Positions 1-9,756 of a DNA stretch of 64,000 bases are shown piece after piece. The stretch is from contig CM042089.1 of the NCBI GenBank assembly GCA_023512835.1, forward strand, positions 56,826,407 to 56,890,406, in the 5' to 3' direction. Source of the DNA: Taxillus chinensis. Its lineage: Eukaryota > Streptophyta > Magnoliopsida > Santalales > Loranthaceae. The notes beneath the pieces were generated by a model. It did no database searches, was not told the origin of the DNA, and saw only the letters and a program-made list of their open reading frames with translations. Within the stretch, counting starts at the first letter, position 1. Every line of letters begins with the position of its first letter. A program made the translations under genes and the position numbers.

Positions 1-253
1 CATCCTCTTAATTGAAGCATTAATTAGTGCATTAATCATGGCAACCCCTTTTTTATTGCCATATTCCAGCTTTTGTCGGGTGGGTTAGCGACCTGTGATT
101 GCCCTTTTGTTTTTATGTGAGCACACGTGATAGAGAAGCATCGAAAAACATCTGCGTAGCTAATCCCATGAAGCTACAGTGAGCGCACCAGTGAATATTG
201 CCAAACAGCGAAGGTCAAAGGTAGGTGGAGGCTCAGATCCGGATCAAAGGGAA

Positions 254-508
254 GGCTCGGATCGTTATTTCGTATCAATGGAGGCCTTAGTCCAGATTAA
301 TGTTGGCTCGGATCCTTACTACATATCAGTGGAGGCTTAGTCTGGATCAATAGAAGGCTCGAATCCTTATTCTGTATCAGTGGAAGCTTAGTCCGGATCA
401 ATGGAAGGCTCGGATCCTTATTCTGTATCAGTGGAAGCTTAGTCCGGATCAATGGAAGGCTCAGATCCTTATTCCGTATCAATGGAGGCCTTAGTCCGGA
501 CTTTTGGT
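254..508. repeat. 51-bp tandem array, about 5 copies
   Basis: The string GGCTC(G/A) recurs at 254, 305, 356, 407 and 458, an exact spacing of 51 bases. Each unit carries a CCTTATTCCGTATC-like block and a CTTAGTCCGGATC-like block. It lies in the 3' non-coding part of the Tat-like element. A minus-strand open frame across it only translates the repeat and is not a gene. Tat-group 3' UTRs are known to carry such arrays. Confidence 0.9.
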
Positions 509-1055
509 AAGTTTGACTATCTTTTGGTAAGTTTGACTTATTCTATCGCATATTGTTTTGGCAATAACTTATTCATTTTAAGTCGGAATTGGGCTCGGTC
601 AAGTGTGTTAATCTCCAAATTTCATCCCCTATTACTTGGTGTTGGTCTTGGGGCACTTTAGGGGCTTTCAATAGAGGTAATCAATTTCGGGCTTCCCTGT
701 TTGTGTCAATGTATCCATCTTGAGTAAATTGGGGTTAACGTTAATGCCAAACCATTCCTTGGTAGTGGGGAATCTTTGAAGACTTGTTCAACAAGGTATA
801 TGGCATTGGCAGACAAATATCTACAAATGGGGTTAGTATGTCCAACCCATACAAAATGGGGTCCAATAGCTACTCCTCTTTGTGCACTATTTGTATACAA
901 ACAACGTACAAAGATAAAATCAAATCATTTTGGATGGGTTAGAGCACTTACCTGACTTACCTTGCACATAGGAAGAGTAGAATGTGATGGTTGGGTTTGT
1001 CCCCAAGAGTGAAAAGGGGCTTCTCAAGCCGGTGGACTCTGGACAATTTGGATGA
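509..1055. other. Non-coding 3' region of Tat-like element
   Basis: No supported gene. Unique-looking sequence between the 51-bp and the 29-bp arrays. The first 253 bases of the window are likewise featureless. Short open frames here have no recognisable motifs. Confidence 0.6.
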
Positions 1056-1368
1056 GGCATCTAAGGCCTAACAGGAATGGAAAAGGCATTCGAAGCTTAA
1101 CAAGAAGTGAAAAGGCATCTAAGGCCTAATAGAAATTAGAAAGGCATCCAAGGCCTAGCAGAGAGGGAAAAGGCATCCAAGGCCTAACAGGAAGGGAAAA
1201 AGGCAGCCAAGGCCTAACAGGAAGGGAAAAAGGCATCCAAGGCCTAACAGAAATGGAAAAGGTAACCAAGGCCTAACAAAGATTGAAAAGGCATCCAAGG
1301 CCTATCAGAAAAAAAAGGCATCCAAGGCCTAGCAGAAATTGAAAAAGGCATCTAAGGCTTAGACAAAG
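1056..1368. repeat. About 29-bp tandem array, 11 copies
   Basis: Units begin GGCATCCAAGGCCTAACAG and end in an A-rich stretch. Unit length varies from about 27 to 30 bases through changes in the A run, and single units are diverged (for example GGCATTCGAAGCTTAAC). It is a degenerate minisatellite in the Tat-like 3' region, with no coding sense. Confidence 0.88.
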
Positions 1369-2264
1369 GTGACTAATTATTGAAGAAGGTTGCTAATGAC
1401 CTAATATGGGCTCCCTCTACAAGTTCACTCAAGGAGATCACTTTATGAGGTTACCCAAAAGGAGAGGAAATTTGTTCGAATGTTAAAAGGGTGCTTTTAG
1501 AGCTTGGGGAAATTGCAAAGGAAGCTAGTAAGGCTTGATGAGAAGCTTGCTAAGGATGAGCTCTTGGGATCTTCAGAAGCAATGATGTTCCTGAAATTGT
1601 AGAAGATGCATAGTGAAATGTATTGCGAATGACCCAATATGGGCTGGGGGTTCATCTCTTTGCTGCTGGAGATTTCGGCTGACAACCAACTTATTGAGGA
1701 ACTATTTTTCTCTCTAGCTGGGGGTTCCTTTCTATCTTTGTTGGGGAACTCCCTTTTTTATGGATAAAGGGCTCATTTGACTTAGCTTTGCCGCATTGAG
1801 GAGCTTGACTTGACGGCTTCATTGGGGATGTTGGTACTCCATGGAGATATTCATACTCTGAGTTGAGGGACTTGACTTGTTTGAGGATTTTGAGCTTGAC
1901 CCTACCTATAAGGCAATGCCAAAGGAGCCTACTGGGGATTTAAAATATTCTAATTAAATGTGAAATGAAGACGATAAAACAAGATTAGGGATATAAAATA
2001 GAACTTTTGTCGGTTTAATTCCACCAAACATATTTATATCATAGAAAGTGCCCCTTGTTGTAATCTGATAAATAGAATTACAAGTGTTTAAAAGCATAAT
2101 GTACAAATTTGATTCGAGTGTGCCTCAGGTTTAACCAAGTCTTCCACCGTCTGCAGCTGTTGTTTTTAGATGGTGTTGTTTCCATTGTTTGCAAAGGACC
2201 CTATTTTATGTGGTCTTGATCCTTCTAGCCTCTGACTGATTTCACCCTTCAGGATTTGTTTTTG
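1369..2264. other. Non-coding, no gene seen
   Basis: AT-rich stretch of the Tat-like element downstream of pol (in its own orientation). It may contain part of an untranslated region or LTR, but I find no clear TG..CA end or polypurine tract, so I do not call one. Confidence 0.5.
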
Positions 2265-2388
2265 GCTTTGTATTTTACCCTTGGTGCCCTTTCAGTTTTT
2301 CACCAAGTCCGCCTTTGTTTGTTTCTTTGTCTATTGTTGGAGCTTTGTATTTTACCCTTGGTGCCCTTTCGTGTTTTCACCAAGTCCG
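2265..2388. repeat. 47-bp direct repeat, two copies
   Basis: Copies at 2265-2311 and 2342-2388 share TTGTATTTTACCCTTGGTGC and end in TTCACCAAGTCCG, 77 bases apart, with only a few differences. It sits just past the end of the Tat-like pol, in its 3' untranslated region. Confidence 0.8.
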
Positions 2389-2461
2389 CTCGTTATCGTC
2401 ATGCTTATTCCTTCCATGTCTAGGAAAAAAGATTAAGCAACTCCCCATTTGGACAAGAGAG

Positions 2462-3719
2462 TTAAGCATAAAACTTTTTCATTGGGTTAGGGAGCTCATC
2501 CCCTTATATTCTGGAAAGGATCAATGCACCTCCTGAGAATGCTTTCTTCACAATATATGGGCCTTCATAATTGGGGGTCCACTTGCCTCTATGGTCATAT
2601 TGAATTGGTAAGATTTTCTTGAGGACGAGATCACCCTCTTGAAAGCTTCTAAGCTTCATTTTCTTTTTATATCATTCTTTGTTGATATAGCTATCCTCTG
2701 CAAACAGCTGCCAAGCATTTGCCTTCGATTAAGTTCAATTGCTCATAACGACTTTGGGCCCATTCTGCTTCTTTGAGTTGAGTATCATTGAGGATTTAGA
2801 GGGAAGGTATCTCCAGTTCGATAGGTAAGACTGCCTCCATGCCATAGACCAAAGAAAATGGAGTTGCCCCAGCTGTTGTTCGCACCGAGGTGTGATAAGC
2901 ATGCAAAGCATATGGTAGCTTCTTATGCCAATCTTTGTATGTTTCAGTCATCTTTCTAATAATGTTCTTAATGTTCTTATTGGCTGCTTCCACTGCTCTA
3001 TTCATCTTGGGGCGATAGGGAGTCGAGTTGCGGTGTTGGATTTTATATGCTTCACACGACTTACCCATCATCCGACTGTTTAGATTGGCAGCATTGTCTG
3101 TTATGATCTGCTCGGGAAGCCCTTATCGACATATGATGTTGTTTCACAAAAATTTAAGTACCACAGCTTGTGTGATATTAGCATATGATGTTGCTTCTAC
3201 CCACTTGGTAAAGTAATCAATGGCCACCAAAATGAAACGATGACCATTGGAAGCTTTCGGAGATATTGGTCCGATAATGTCAATGCCCCAAAGCGAGAAT
3301 GGCCATGGGGAAACCATCACATGTAGTTTGGATGGCGGTACTTGGATCTTATCGCCATAAATTTGACACTTGAGGCATTTGCGCACATATTCAATGTAAT
3401 CTTTCTCCATGGTGACCCAATAATAGACCATTTGCATGATTTGTCTTGTTAATGCATGTCCATTTCCATGTGAACCGCATTCCCCTCCATGCACTTCTTT
3501 CATTTTCTGTGTCGACTCTTCTTTTGCCACACACCACAATAACACCATGTCATGATTTCGCTTATATAGAATGGGACCATCAAGGTAATAATTGGATGCC
3601 GACCTTCGAATATTTCTTTTACCAGACTCAGAGGCCTTTGCTGGGTATTCTTGCTTGAGCAAATACTGCCTAATGTCATCATACCATGGCTTTTCCTCGG
3701 TATTTCCTTCAATGGCCAT
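2462..3719 (-). pseudogene. Tat-like integrase, broken
   Basis: Integrase joins element cDNA to host DNA. The N-terminal zinc-binding part is seen as GSHGNGHA followed by CLKCQ, the core as WGIDIIGPI and IITDN, and the Glu region as NRAVEAANKN. The C-terminal part continues to PNYEGPYIVKKAFSGG and ends FYA plus stop at 2462. Premature stops lie near 3141 and 3124, between the first and second Asp motifs, and another near 2500 in the C-terminal part. The frame before 2796 has no ATG of its own and has to be read as a continuation. It is clearly a dead integrase. Confidence 0.85.
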
Positions 3720-3870
3720 ACAATGTGCAGAAGTATCTTATATACGGATATCGAAAGACTGGAGTTCCAACTTTGTGTCTAGCCGAAGGAGGGAGGCTAG
3801 AATTCCCAGCGCATCAGGAATCTGATTGTATTCCCTTGGTATATGCTCGAATGTGATATCTTCAAATTGC

Positions 3871-4284
3871 TCAGCTAACTCCGTAACTCACTTCCGATAT
3901 GGGATTAATTTGTGATTCCAAGTCTCCCATTCTCCCCTTACTTGAAAAATGATAAGTGCAGAATCGCCAAACACTCGTAATTTGTGCTTCTTGAAGTCCC
4001 ATCACACAGGCCTCATATTCTGCTACATTGTTGGTACAAGGGAAGATTAACTTTGCTGCCATCAGGAAATGTTCACCTTTTGGAGATATCAAGATGGCCG
4101 CAACACCGTGTCCTAAGAGACTAGAGGCTCCATCGAACCACATAGTCCATATGTTTGATTCCTCGGCCGTAAGGATGTTGATATGCTTATTAAGAAAGCC
4201 TATAGTCATTGGCTCGTAGTCTTCTAGCGCTCTGTCTACCAAGTAATCAGCTATTGCATTTCCTTTTATAGCTTTTTGAGGCAC
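3871..4284 (-). pseudogene. Second (archaeal-like) RNase H of Tat element
   Basis: The frame shows WTMWFDGASSLLGHGVAAI and then NNVAEYEACVMGLQEA, the Asp and Glu motifs of the extra RNase H that Tat-group elements carry between their own RNase H and integrase. It begins with the tail of the first RNase H (GNAIADYL). A frameshift after ITSVWRF and a stop at 3871 break it before the last catalytic region. The next 150 bases (3720-3870) hold degraded linker sequence. Confidence 0.8.
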
Positions 4285-4660
4285 GTAGATGATATTATAT
4301 TCTGACTGTATTAGCTGCCATTTGGCAATTCTTCCAGAAATGGATGGTTTTTCTAAGAGATATTTGAGCGGATCATGCCTTGAAATCAGCCATGTAGTAT
4401 GAGAAAGAGTGTACTGCCTTAATCTTCTTGTTATCTAAACAAGGGCACAACAGGTATTTTCCAATGGTGTATAGTTCATTTCATTGATGGTGAACTTCTT
4501 GTTGAGATAATAAATGACCTGCTCCTTCTTGCCTGTAGAATCATGTTGCCCTAAGACAACATTGAGGACTCCTGAACAGTCAGCTATAAGATCAGAGGTC
4601 TGTCTGGTACTGGTGGGACCAAAACAGGTGGATTAGAAAGATATTGTTTGATCCTATCAA
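4285..4660 (-). pseudogene. First RNase H remnant of Tat element
   Basis: With stops ignored, the minus strand reads VIYYLNKKFT, then NYTPLENTCCALV, a stop where Trp is expected, TWLISRHDPLKYLLEKP and GRIAKWQL. These are standard landmarks of gypsy RNase H. The segment runs directly into the second RNase H. It has no usable open frame of its own and sits between the RT and the extra RNase H, as expected. Confidence 0.7.
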
Positions 4661-4754
4661 AAGCTTTTTGACACTTGTCATTCCAAATTTATGTATTATT
4701 CTTCCGTAAAGTTTTGAAAATGGGTTCACATGTGGCAATCAATTGTGAAATGAA

Positions 4755-5726
4755 TTAGGCAATGTAATTCAACCACCCGAGGAATCCTCTGACCTCTTTG
4801 ATAGTTCGTGGTGGGGACATCTCCTGGATAGCTTGAACTTTGTCTGGATTAATTTCCACTCCTTTTTGGCTCACGATGAAGCTCAAAAGTTTTCCCGACA
4901 TGGCTCCGAAAGTGCATTTTTTGGGGTTCAACTTGAGCTGATATTTCCTTACCCTGTTGAAGAGCTTGCGGAGTACTTCAATATGATCTTCAGTGCTACG
5001 TGATTTAGCTATCATGTCGTCCACATATACTTTGACTTCTTTATGCATCATGTCGTGGAATAGGGTCACCATGGTTCGCTAATAAGTTGCTCCTGCATTC
5101 TTTAGGCCGAAAGGCATCACATTATAACAAAACGTGCCCCAAAGTGTTGTGAATGTGGTCCTCTCCTTGTGCTCAGGGGCCATGCAAATCTGATTATAGC
5201 CTAAGAATCCATCCATGAATGAGAAAAGAGTATGTTTTGCTGTATTATCCACTAAGGTATCAATATGAGGAAGCGGGAAGTTATCTTTCAGACTGGCCCA
5301 ATTCAGATCTCTATAATCAACACACATGCGGACTTTGACTCCTTTCTTCGGTACTGGCACACCATTGGCCACCCATTCTGGATAGTGGGAGACACTCAGA
5401 AAACCTGCATCCCATTGCTTTTTGACTTCTTCTTTAATCTTTAGTAGCATCTCCGGTCTCATACTTCTCAATTTTTGCTGTACTAGCTTGCACTCTGGCT
5501 TCACTGGTATGTGATGTTGCACCATGTCTGTGTCTAATCCTGGCATATCTTCGTATGACCATGCAAAAACATCTATGTATCTTCTTAACAGCTCAATTAA
5601 TTTCTTTTTGATGTCAACAACGATCAAGGACCCTACCCTCAATTCTTTTGGTTCAGTTGCCATCCTAAAATTTGCTATTTCTACTAGGTCTTCACTTGGA
5701 ATGGATAAGCGATCGTCCTTTTCCAA
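4755..5726 (-). pseudogene. Tat-like reverse transcriptase, one stop
   Basis: Two frames (5726-5079 and 5072-4755) are the same reading frame split by one TAA where GATY is followed by RTM. Landmarks in order are FAWSYEDMPGLD, GVPVPKKG, RMCVDYRDLN, PHIDTLVDN, CYNVMPFGLKNAGATY, the catalytic VYVDDMI, LNPKKCTFG and FLGWLNYIA. FSFMDGFLGYNQI keeps the first Asp of the palm. Apart from the internal stop the domain is well conserved, so the element was once active. Confidence 0.9.
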
Positions 5727-6055
5727 TAGTCGTATGATCTCTCCTGGTAGTTCGGGTGTCTTCTCTACTCATTCCCATCGGTTTCAAACACTGGCTGCTC
5801 CCAGTTTGTACTTTGGTCAAATCTTTGGCATCTCGTTTCGCTTCCACATACAATATTTTCATTGACATTGTGATACCTGCTTATAAGAGAATGACAAGTT
5901 GGTAACCAAATATGATATGCATATGTCATGAATGGAATGCACCATGAAAGATGTGGGAAAAAGTACATTTTATTGGAAAGCTTTTAATAAAAGCACATGT
6001 CCGCTTCAAAAGGCATTGAAATAGAATACATTAAATCCGAGTGACCCCCTAAGCA
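5727..6055. other. Linker between protease and RT, no clear domain
   Basis: Non-coding or badly decayed spacer of the Tat-like element. I see no recognisable motif on either strand. Confidence 0.5.
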
Positions 6056-6703
6056 TTACATTATGGGGAGGTCCAGGCTGGTCCAATTGTTCAACAGTTG
6101 GTTGGAATTCTCTCGCACCACCAGAACCATCTCGCTCGGTGCATGCTCGTCTGTGTCCAATGTAGCTACAGTCCCAGTCTCAATCTCAGCTTGGCTCTTG
6201 TGGACAAACCCTCTACTCCGGAAGGTAACATGTAAGGGGGGAAAACTCCTCTTTTCTTCTTGTATTGGCCTTTTCTGCAACCTTGCCATTCTGATTTCCC
6301 TCTTTTTAGTAGCTTGCCTTTGTCTGTCAGCTCTTGTGGGCATGTAGCCTAGCCCAAACTTCTCAATATTTTCTCGGATGGTCAGTGGTTTTTGAATCCC
6401 TCGAGCTTCGAGGCCTAATCCTTGCTCTGGTTTATACCCTTTCTTGATTATAGTGGCTGCAACCATTCATGCATCCTTCGAGAGATAATAGTCTGGCATA
6501 TCCTCGTTGTTTTCAATATAAGGGAATGATGCTGGCTTGGTAACAAGGAAAATAGTTTCCCTAGAGATGCAAATGAGTTGGTCTCCCATCGCAAATTTCA
6601 TCTTTTGGTGGAGGCTTGACGACACTGCTCCTGCCATGTGGATCCAAGGTCTTCCCAACAAACAGCTATAATAGGGCGTAATATCCATCACCTGAAATTC
6701 CAC
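6056..6703 (-). pseudogene. Tat-like protease tail plus G-patch-like segment
   Basis: The first frame (6703-6467) reads FQVMDITPYYSCLLGRPWIH, the C-terminal flap and LLGRPW motif of the retropepsin-like protease of Tat elements. After one in-frame TGA the second frame (6466-6056) has KKGYKPEQGLGLEARGIQ, a G-patch-like motif typical of these polyproteins, followed by a basic stretch. The catalytic Asp part lies upstream and is cut off by copia-1 at 6715. Confidence 0.8.
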
Positions 6704-6714
6704 CGTAAAGGTAG

Positions 6715-8149
6715 TGTTGGATCAAGCCTAGAATTTGGATGATGCGGATAAAGCCCTATGCAATTTGATATAAGACTTTGGTTATTTTATCTTAAGTTAT
6801 TACAGAAGATAAGATCTTAATCTGGACCTACACTCGTGAGAGCAAACCTAAGGATAGGATACATAATCCTGATCTAGACGTGAGTGAGTGTCGTCAAACA
6901 CTTGGTAAATAACCAAGTCTTGGCTTCATACGGAATAAGGATCATTCGTGCAGACTAATCACTTAAAGCTACGAACTAAGGAATTTGCGCCTAACACTTT
7001 ATACGGACTAAGTCAAATAGATGCGGAGTAAGAATCCTAGTCTATAAGTCATACAGAGTAAGAGGTAGTCTCGGCGGAGTTAAAGGGCTAAGTCTTCCAC
7101 TCAAGCGGATTAAGGAAACTAGACATGGAATAAGGATCCTAGTGTTTCATAGATGCTGAGTAAGGAAGTACTTGTGTGGAATAAGGACCCAAGTCCTTTG
7201 TTTGCATGGAGTAAGGAAACTAGATGCGAGTAAGGAATTCGAACTAATCACTCATGCGGAGTAAGGATGTGCTGATACAGAGTAAGCCATCCGGTTTTTA
7301 ACTCATGCGGAGTAAGGAACTCTCGCGGAGTAAGGAAGCACTGATGCGGAGTAAGCACTCCGACCCTCTCACTTATACGGAGTAAGGAAGCGCTGACACG
7401 GAATAAGGATTCTAGTACTGAATTTATACGGAGTAAGCTATCGCTAACACGGAGTAAGGATCTGAGCTTAGTTAACACAGAGTAAGGAACCTCACACCGA
7501 ATTAAGAAGACACTGGCTTCAACTTATCTCCTCGCATTCAAAGTCACCAGCTCGCTACTTCCCGATGTAAGACAAACTCGTTGAGAACCTAAAACATCTT
7601 ACACGTGGATCACCCGGATATGTGGACATAACTTTAGCTGAACTTGGGAACTCACAAACGTACTTATGCTTTGCAAACCCAAGACCTTGAGCTCCACATA
7701 CGCAGCATTCAAGGCGAAGAGATTTCCAAGGAACAGTCAGTGTACACATAGTCCAAAACAATAAGTTCCAAGATTGTCTCTCAAGGATATTTATATATAT
7801 ATATATTGTAACACTTGTACATTAAAAAGTTGTGGTTGAATGAGTTGATCGTTCGTGAGTTGAAAATAAGCGTGTATAAGAGCTCTTTGAGATCATAGAG
7901 GCTAGTGTGTGAGTCATTCTGTAAACAGAGTGTAAGAGAGTCTTGCAGTAGATTTAAAGGCTTTACAAGCTTTAATCTGCTTCTATTTTGTTGTACTTAT
8001 CATTTGATAATAAAATAAAATACTTTCACTATCTGGTTATCTTCCGCATTGATTCTATCTCTTAACCAGATAAGTGTAGTGCCAAAGAGTAAGAAAAGAG
8101 TTTTCGATAAGAGCCTATTCACCCCCCTCTAGGCTCCCAGGGACCAACA
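6715..8149 (+). repeat. copia-1 5' LTR (1435 bp)
   Basis: It starts TGTTGG and ends CCAACA, a perfect 6-bp terminal inverted repeat. A Met-tRNA primer site follows two bases later. Preceding bases GGTAG are the presumed target duplication, with the partner outside the window. About 7010-7500 is an irregular array around the core CGGAGTAAGGA. A short TA repeat (7791-7806) and an AATAAAATAAAA run (about 8009-8021) may mark the 5' core promoter and poly(A) region; that part is inference. Confidence 0.9.
7010..7500 (+). repeat. CGGAGTAAGGA-core array in copia-1 LTR
   Basis: The core (A/G)CGGA(G/A)TAAGGA recurs roughly every 20-35 bases, with linkers of different length such as ACTCATG or CACTGA. 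It is not a clean tandem array. The same core is dense in the LTRs of copia-2 (as reverse complement) and copia-3. Confidence 0.8.
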
Positions 8150-8151
8150 AG

Positions 8152-8163
8152 TGGTATCAGAGC
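8152..8163 (+). other. copia-1 primer binding site (Met-tRNA)
   Basis: TGGTATCAGAGC, two bases after the LTR, is complementary to the 3' end of initiator methionine tRNA as used by most plant copia and gypsy elements. It fixes the LTR end and element strand. Confidence 0.9.
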
Positions 8164-8210
8164 ATGTTCTACCTGCTCAAAGTAGAGATCCCACTCTTTC
8201 TCTCTCAACA

Positions 8211-9070
8211 ATGGCCAAAGAAAGCAGCATACTATTCAACACTCGCCTGAACTTCGGAGGTGCACAAGAGCCCCTCCCCAATCGAAGTAGCAGTGAAAAT
8301 GTCGATCCACCTCAACCTGCTGCTGCCGCTGCTCCACAACCACGGAGTTCTGGTTTTACTTGACCAAATCGCCAAAATTCACACCTGAGCTTTTCTCCCA
8401 GTGGAAAGCTCGCATGAGAATGTTCATGGTATGCCATGATCATCTCATGTGGCCATGTCTTCATCAGGAGATATCGATTCCGATGATTATCAGAGAACAT
8501 GGAGTTAGAAGACCAAAGACTGATGCTGAACTTACCCATGATGAAAGAGCCTGGCAATGTGCTAGCGAAAAGACTCTGGCATATGTCACATCATCTTTGG
8601 ACTCCGAAGCGTTCACGAACGTCTAGCGCTGCACAACGGCGAAAGCTGTATGGGATAAGCTGACAATCCTCTATGAGGGAAGTTAGTCCCAAATGCAGAA
8701 CATCATCTGTGCTCTCAAGCAGAACTTCGAGGGCTTTAATTACAAACTTGGCGAATCCCTCGAAAGCATCTATCGGAGATTTGGCAAGCTCATCCTTGAG
8801 CTAAAAACTACCAATGAGCACTACTCTCAATCCCAAATCAATGACAAGTTTTTTCGCTCCTTGTCGGATCGCTACTACTCCAAGTAGCTCCAGATGCAAG
8901 CCGACAAGAACTGGCAGTATGTTCCCCTTGAAGAACTATACGGAGAGCTACGGACTCATGAGGTCAGGTTCAAATACTCTGACCGGGATGAGAAAATAGC
9001 TTAGAATGAAAAGGGGGTAGCTTCAAAGCTACAGAATGCTTCAGCATACAACATGATGATGATACGAAAG
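8211..9070 (+). pseudogene. copia-1 gag, broken and truncated
   Basis: Structural protein of the particle. The start is the ATG at 8211 (MAKESSILFNTRL), matching copia-2 and copia-3. The N-terminal part ends in a frameshift near 8350 (SGFT). It then continues as KFTPELFSQWKARMRMFMV, WPCLHQEI and RAWQCASEKTLAYV, the UBN2/DUF4219-type gag fold of copia. TAG stops occur after EAFTNV and YYSK. Gypsy-A cuts it at 9070, before the zinc knuckle. Confidence 0.85.
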
Positions 9071-9377
9071 TGTAATGACCCGTGTTTTGGGATGTGAGGA
9101 GTTAGTCACAGTTATGCCTTTTGGGTGGCAATTATGGGATTTTTGGGAGTTTTATTTTGACACACATTAGCTAGAACACTTTGTATGTTGATGAGCAAGC
9201 ATGAGGCAAGAGATGAGCCCAAGAGGACACTTTTAGAGGGTGCACGTGACAATGCACGTGACAATGTCCTAATGTGTGTCAGAATAAAACTCCCGAAAAC
9301 CCCTAGTGATGTTTTTGCATGGGAGCCTTCCAGACTTAGTTCTAAAGCTTGTGGCAAAATCCTAGGGCATTTGGAGC

Positions 9378-9409
9378 TTGCACGTGACAATGGTCTTTGT
9401 CACGTGCAA
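9378..9409. promoter_or_regulatory. G-box hairpin in gypsy-A U3
   Basis: A 32-base inverted repeat with 13-base arms TTGCACGTGACAA and TTGTCACGTGCAA around a 6-base loop. Each arm holds a CACGTG G-box, a core bound by plant bZIP and bHLH factors. It lies about 230 bases upstream of the TATA box. That it acts as an enhancer is inference. Confidence 0.6.
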
Positions 9410-9637
9410 CCATGTTTTTGCATCGTCTTCTTCATTTTATTATGTTGATCATCTTTTCCTTAAGGACCATGTTCGAATTATGGGTATTTTGTCTTGTGTG
9501 GATGCTGGAAGGTTGTGACATGTTCCCTTTATCAAAACTACGTCATTTTGATCATGGGATTTCATTTATCAAAACTACGTTGTTTTGACGTTGGGTTTCA
9601 CTTATCAAAACTACATCGTTTTGATAAGTGAGGTGTC

Positions 9638-9646
9638 TATATAAGG
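9638..9646 (+). promoter_or_regulatory. TATA box of gypsy-A LTR
   Basis: TATATAAGG just upstream of the leader that carries the (GA)n run. The same box occurs at the same place in gypsy-D (21441, 28745), gypsy-E (50491, 57725) and, on the minus strand, gypsy-B (about 12836 and 45958). Confidence 0.75.
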
Positions 9647-9710
9647 AGGTGGAGGTCTCTTTGTTTTAGGTTTAGGGTTTCTTTCCGCCAGCCGCTGCAG
9701 CCGTCGCAGA

Positions 9711-9714
<4 letters not shown>

Positions 9715-9752
<38 letters not shown>
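9715..9752 (+). repeat. (GA)n microsatellite in LTR leader
   Basis: GA dinucleotide run downstream of the TATA box. Equivalent runs are at 21506-21534, 28807-28832, 50553-50582 and 57786-57808, and as CT on the plus strand at 12731-12768 and 45870-45892. Length differs between copies. It creates false Arg/Glu-rich open frames. Confidence 0.9.

Positions 9753-9756
<4 letters not shown>

Larger units (their letters stand above)
1..6714 (-). mobile_element. Ty3/gypsy Tat-group element, 3' part, decayed
   Basis: Read on the minus strand, the order is protease tail and G-patch-like segment (6703-6056), reverse transcriptase (5726-4755), RNase H (about 4660-4285), a second RNase H (4284-3871), integrase (3719-2462), then about 2.4 kb of non-coding 3' region with tandem arrays. 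The extra RNase H between the normal one and the integrase is known for the Tat lineage of plants. The copia-1 LTR interrupts it at 6715 (5 bases before it: GGTAG). Neither LTR of this element can be delimited in the window. Stops are scattered through all domains, so it is an old, inactive copy. Confidence 0.85.
6715..9070 (+). mobile_element. copia-1, 5' part (LTR and gag)
   Basis: Ty1/copia element inserted in the Tat-like element. It starts at TGTTGG (6715) and its gag is cut by gypsy-A at 9071. Its protease, integrase, RT and 3' LTR are not seen in the window and should lie beyond 64000 if the nest is intact. The closest relatives here are copia-2 and copia-3, with the same LTR ends and gag. 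Confidence 0.88.

Noticed and set aside
254..1368. Evenly spaced repeats that recall a CRISPR array
   Set aside because: Units are contiguous or nearly so, with no unique spacers of constant size, and the context is a plant retrotransposon 3' region.
2315..2536. 73-residue plus-strand frame with hydrophobic start
   Set aside because: It lies over the 47-bp direct repeat and the antisense of the Tat integrase end; no support as a gene.
8152..8163. Met-tRNA-like sequence repeated through the window
   Set aside because: Only 12-18 bases are present each time, just after LTRs. These are primer binding sites and not tRNA genes.
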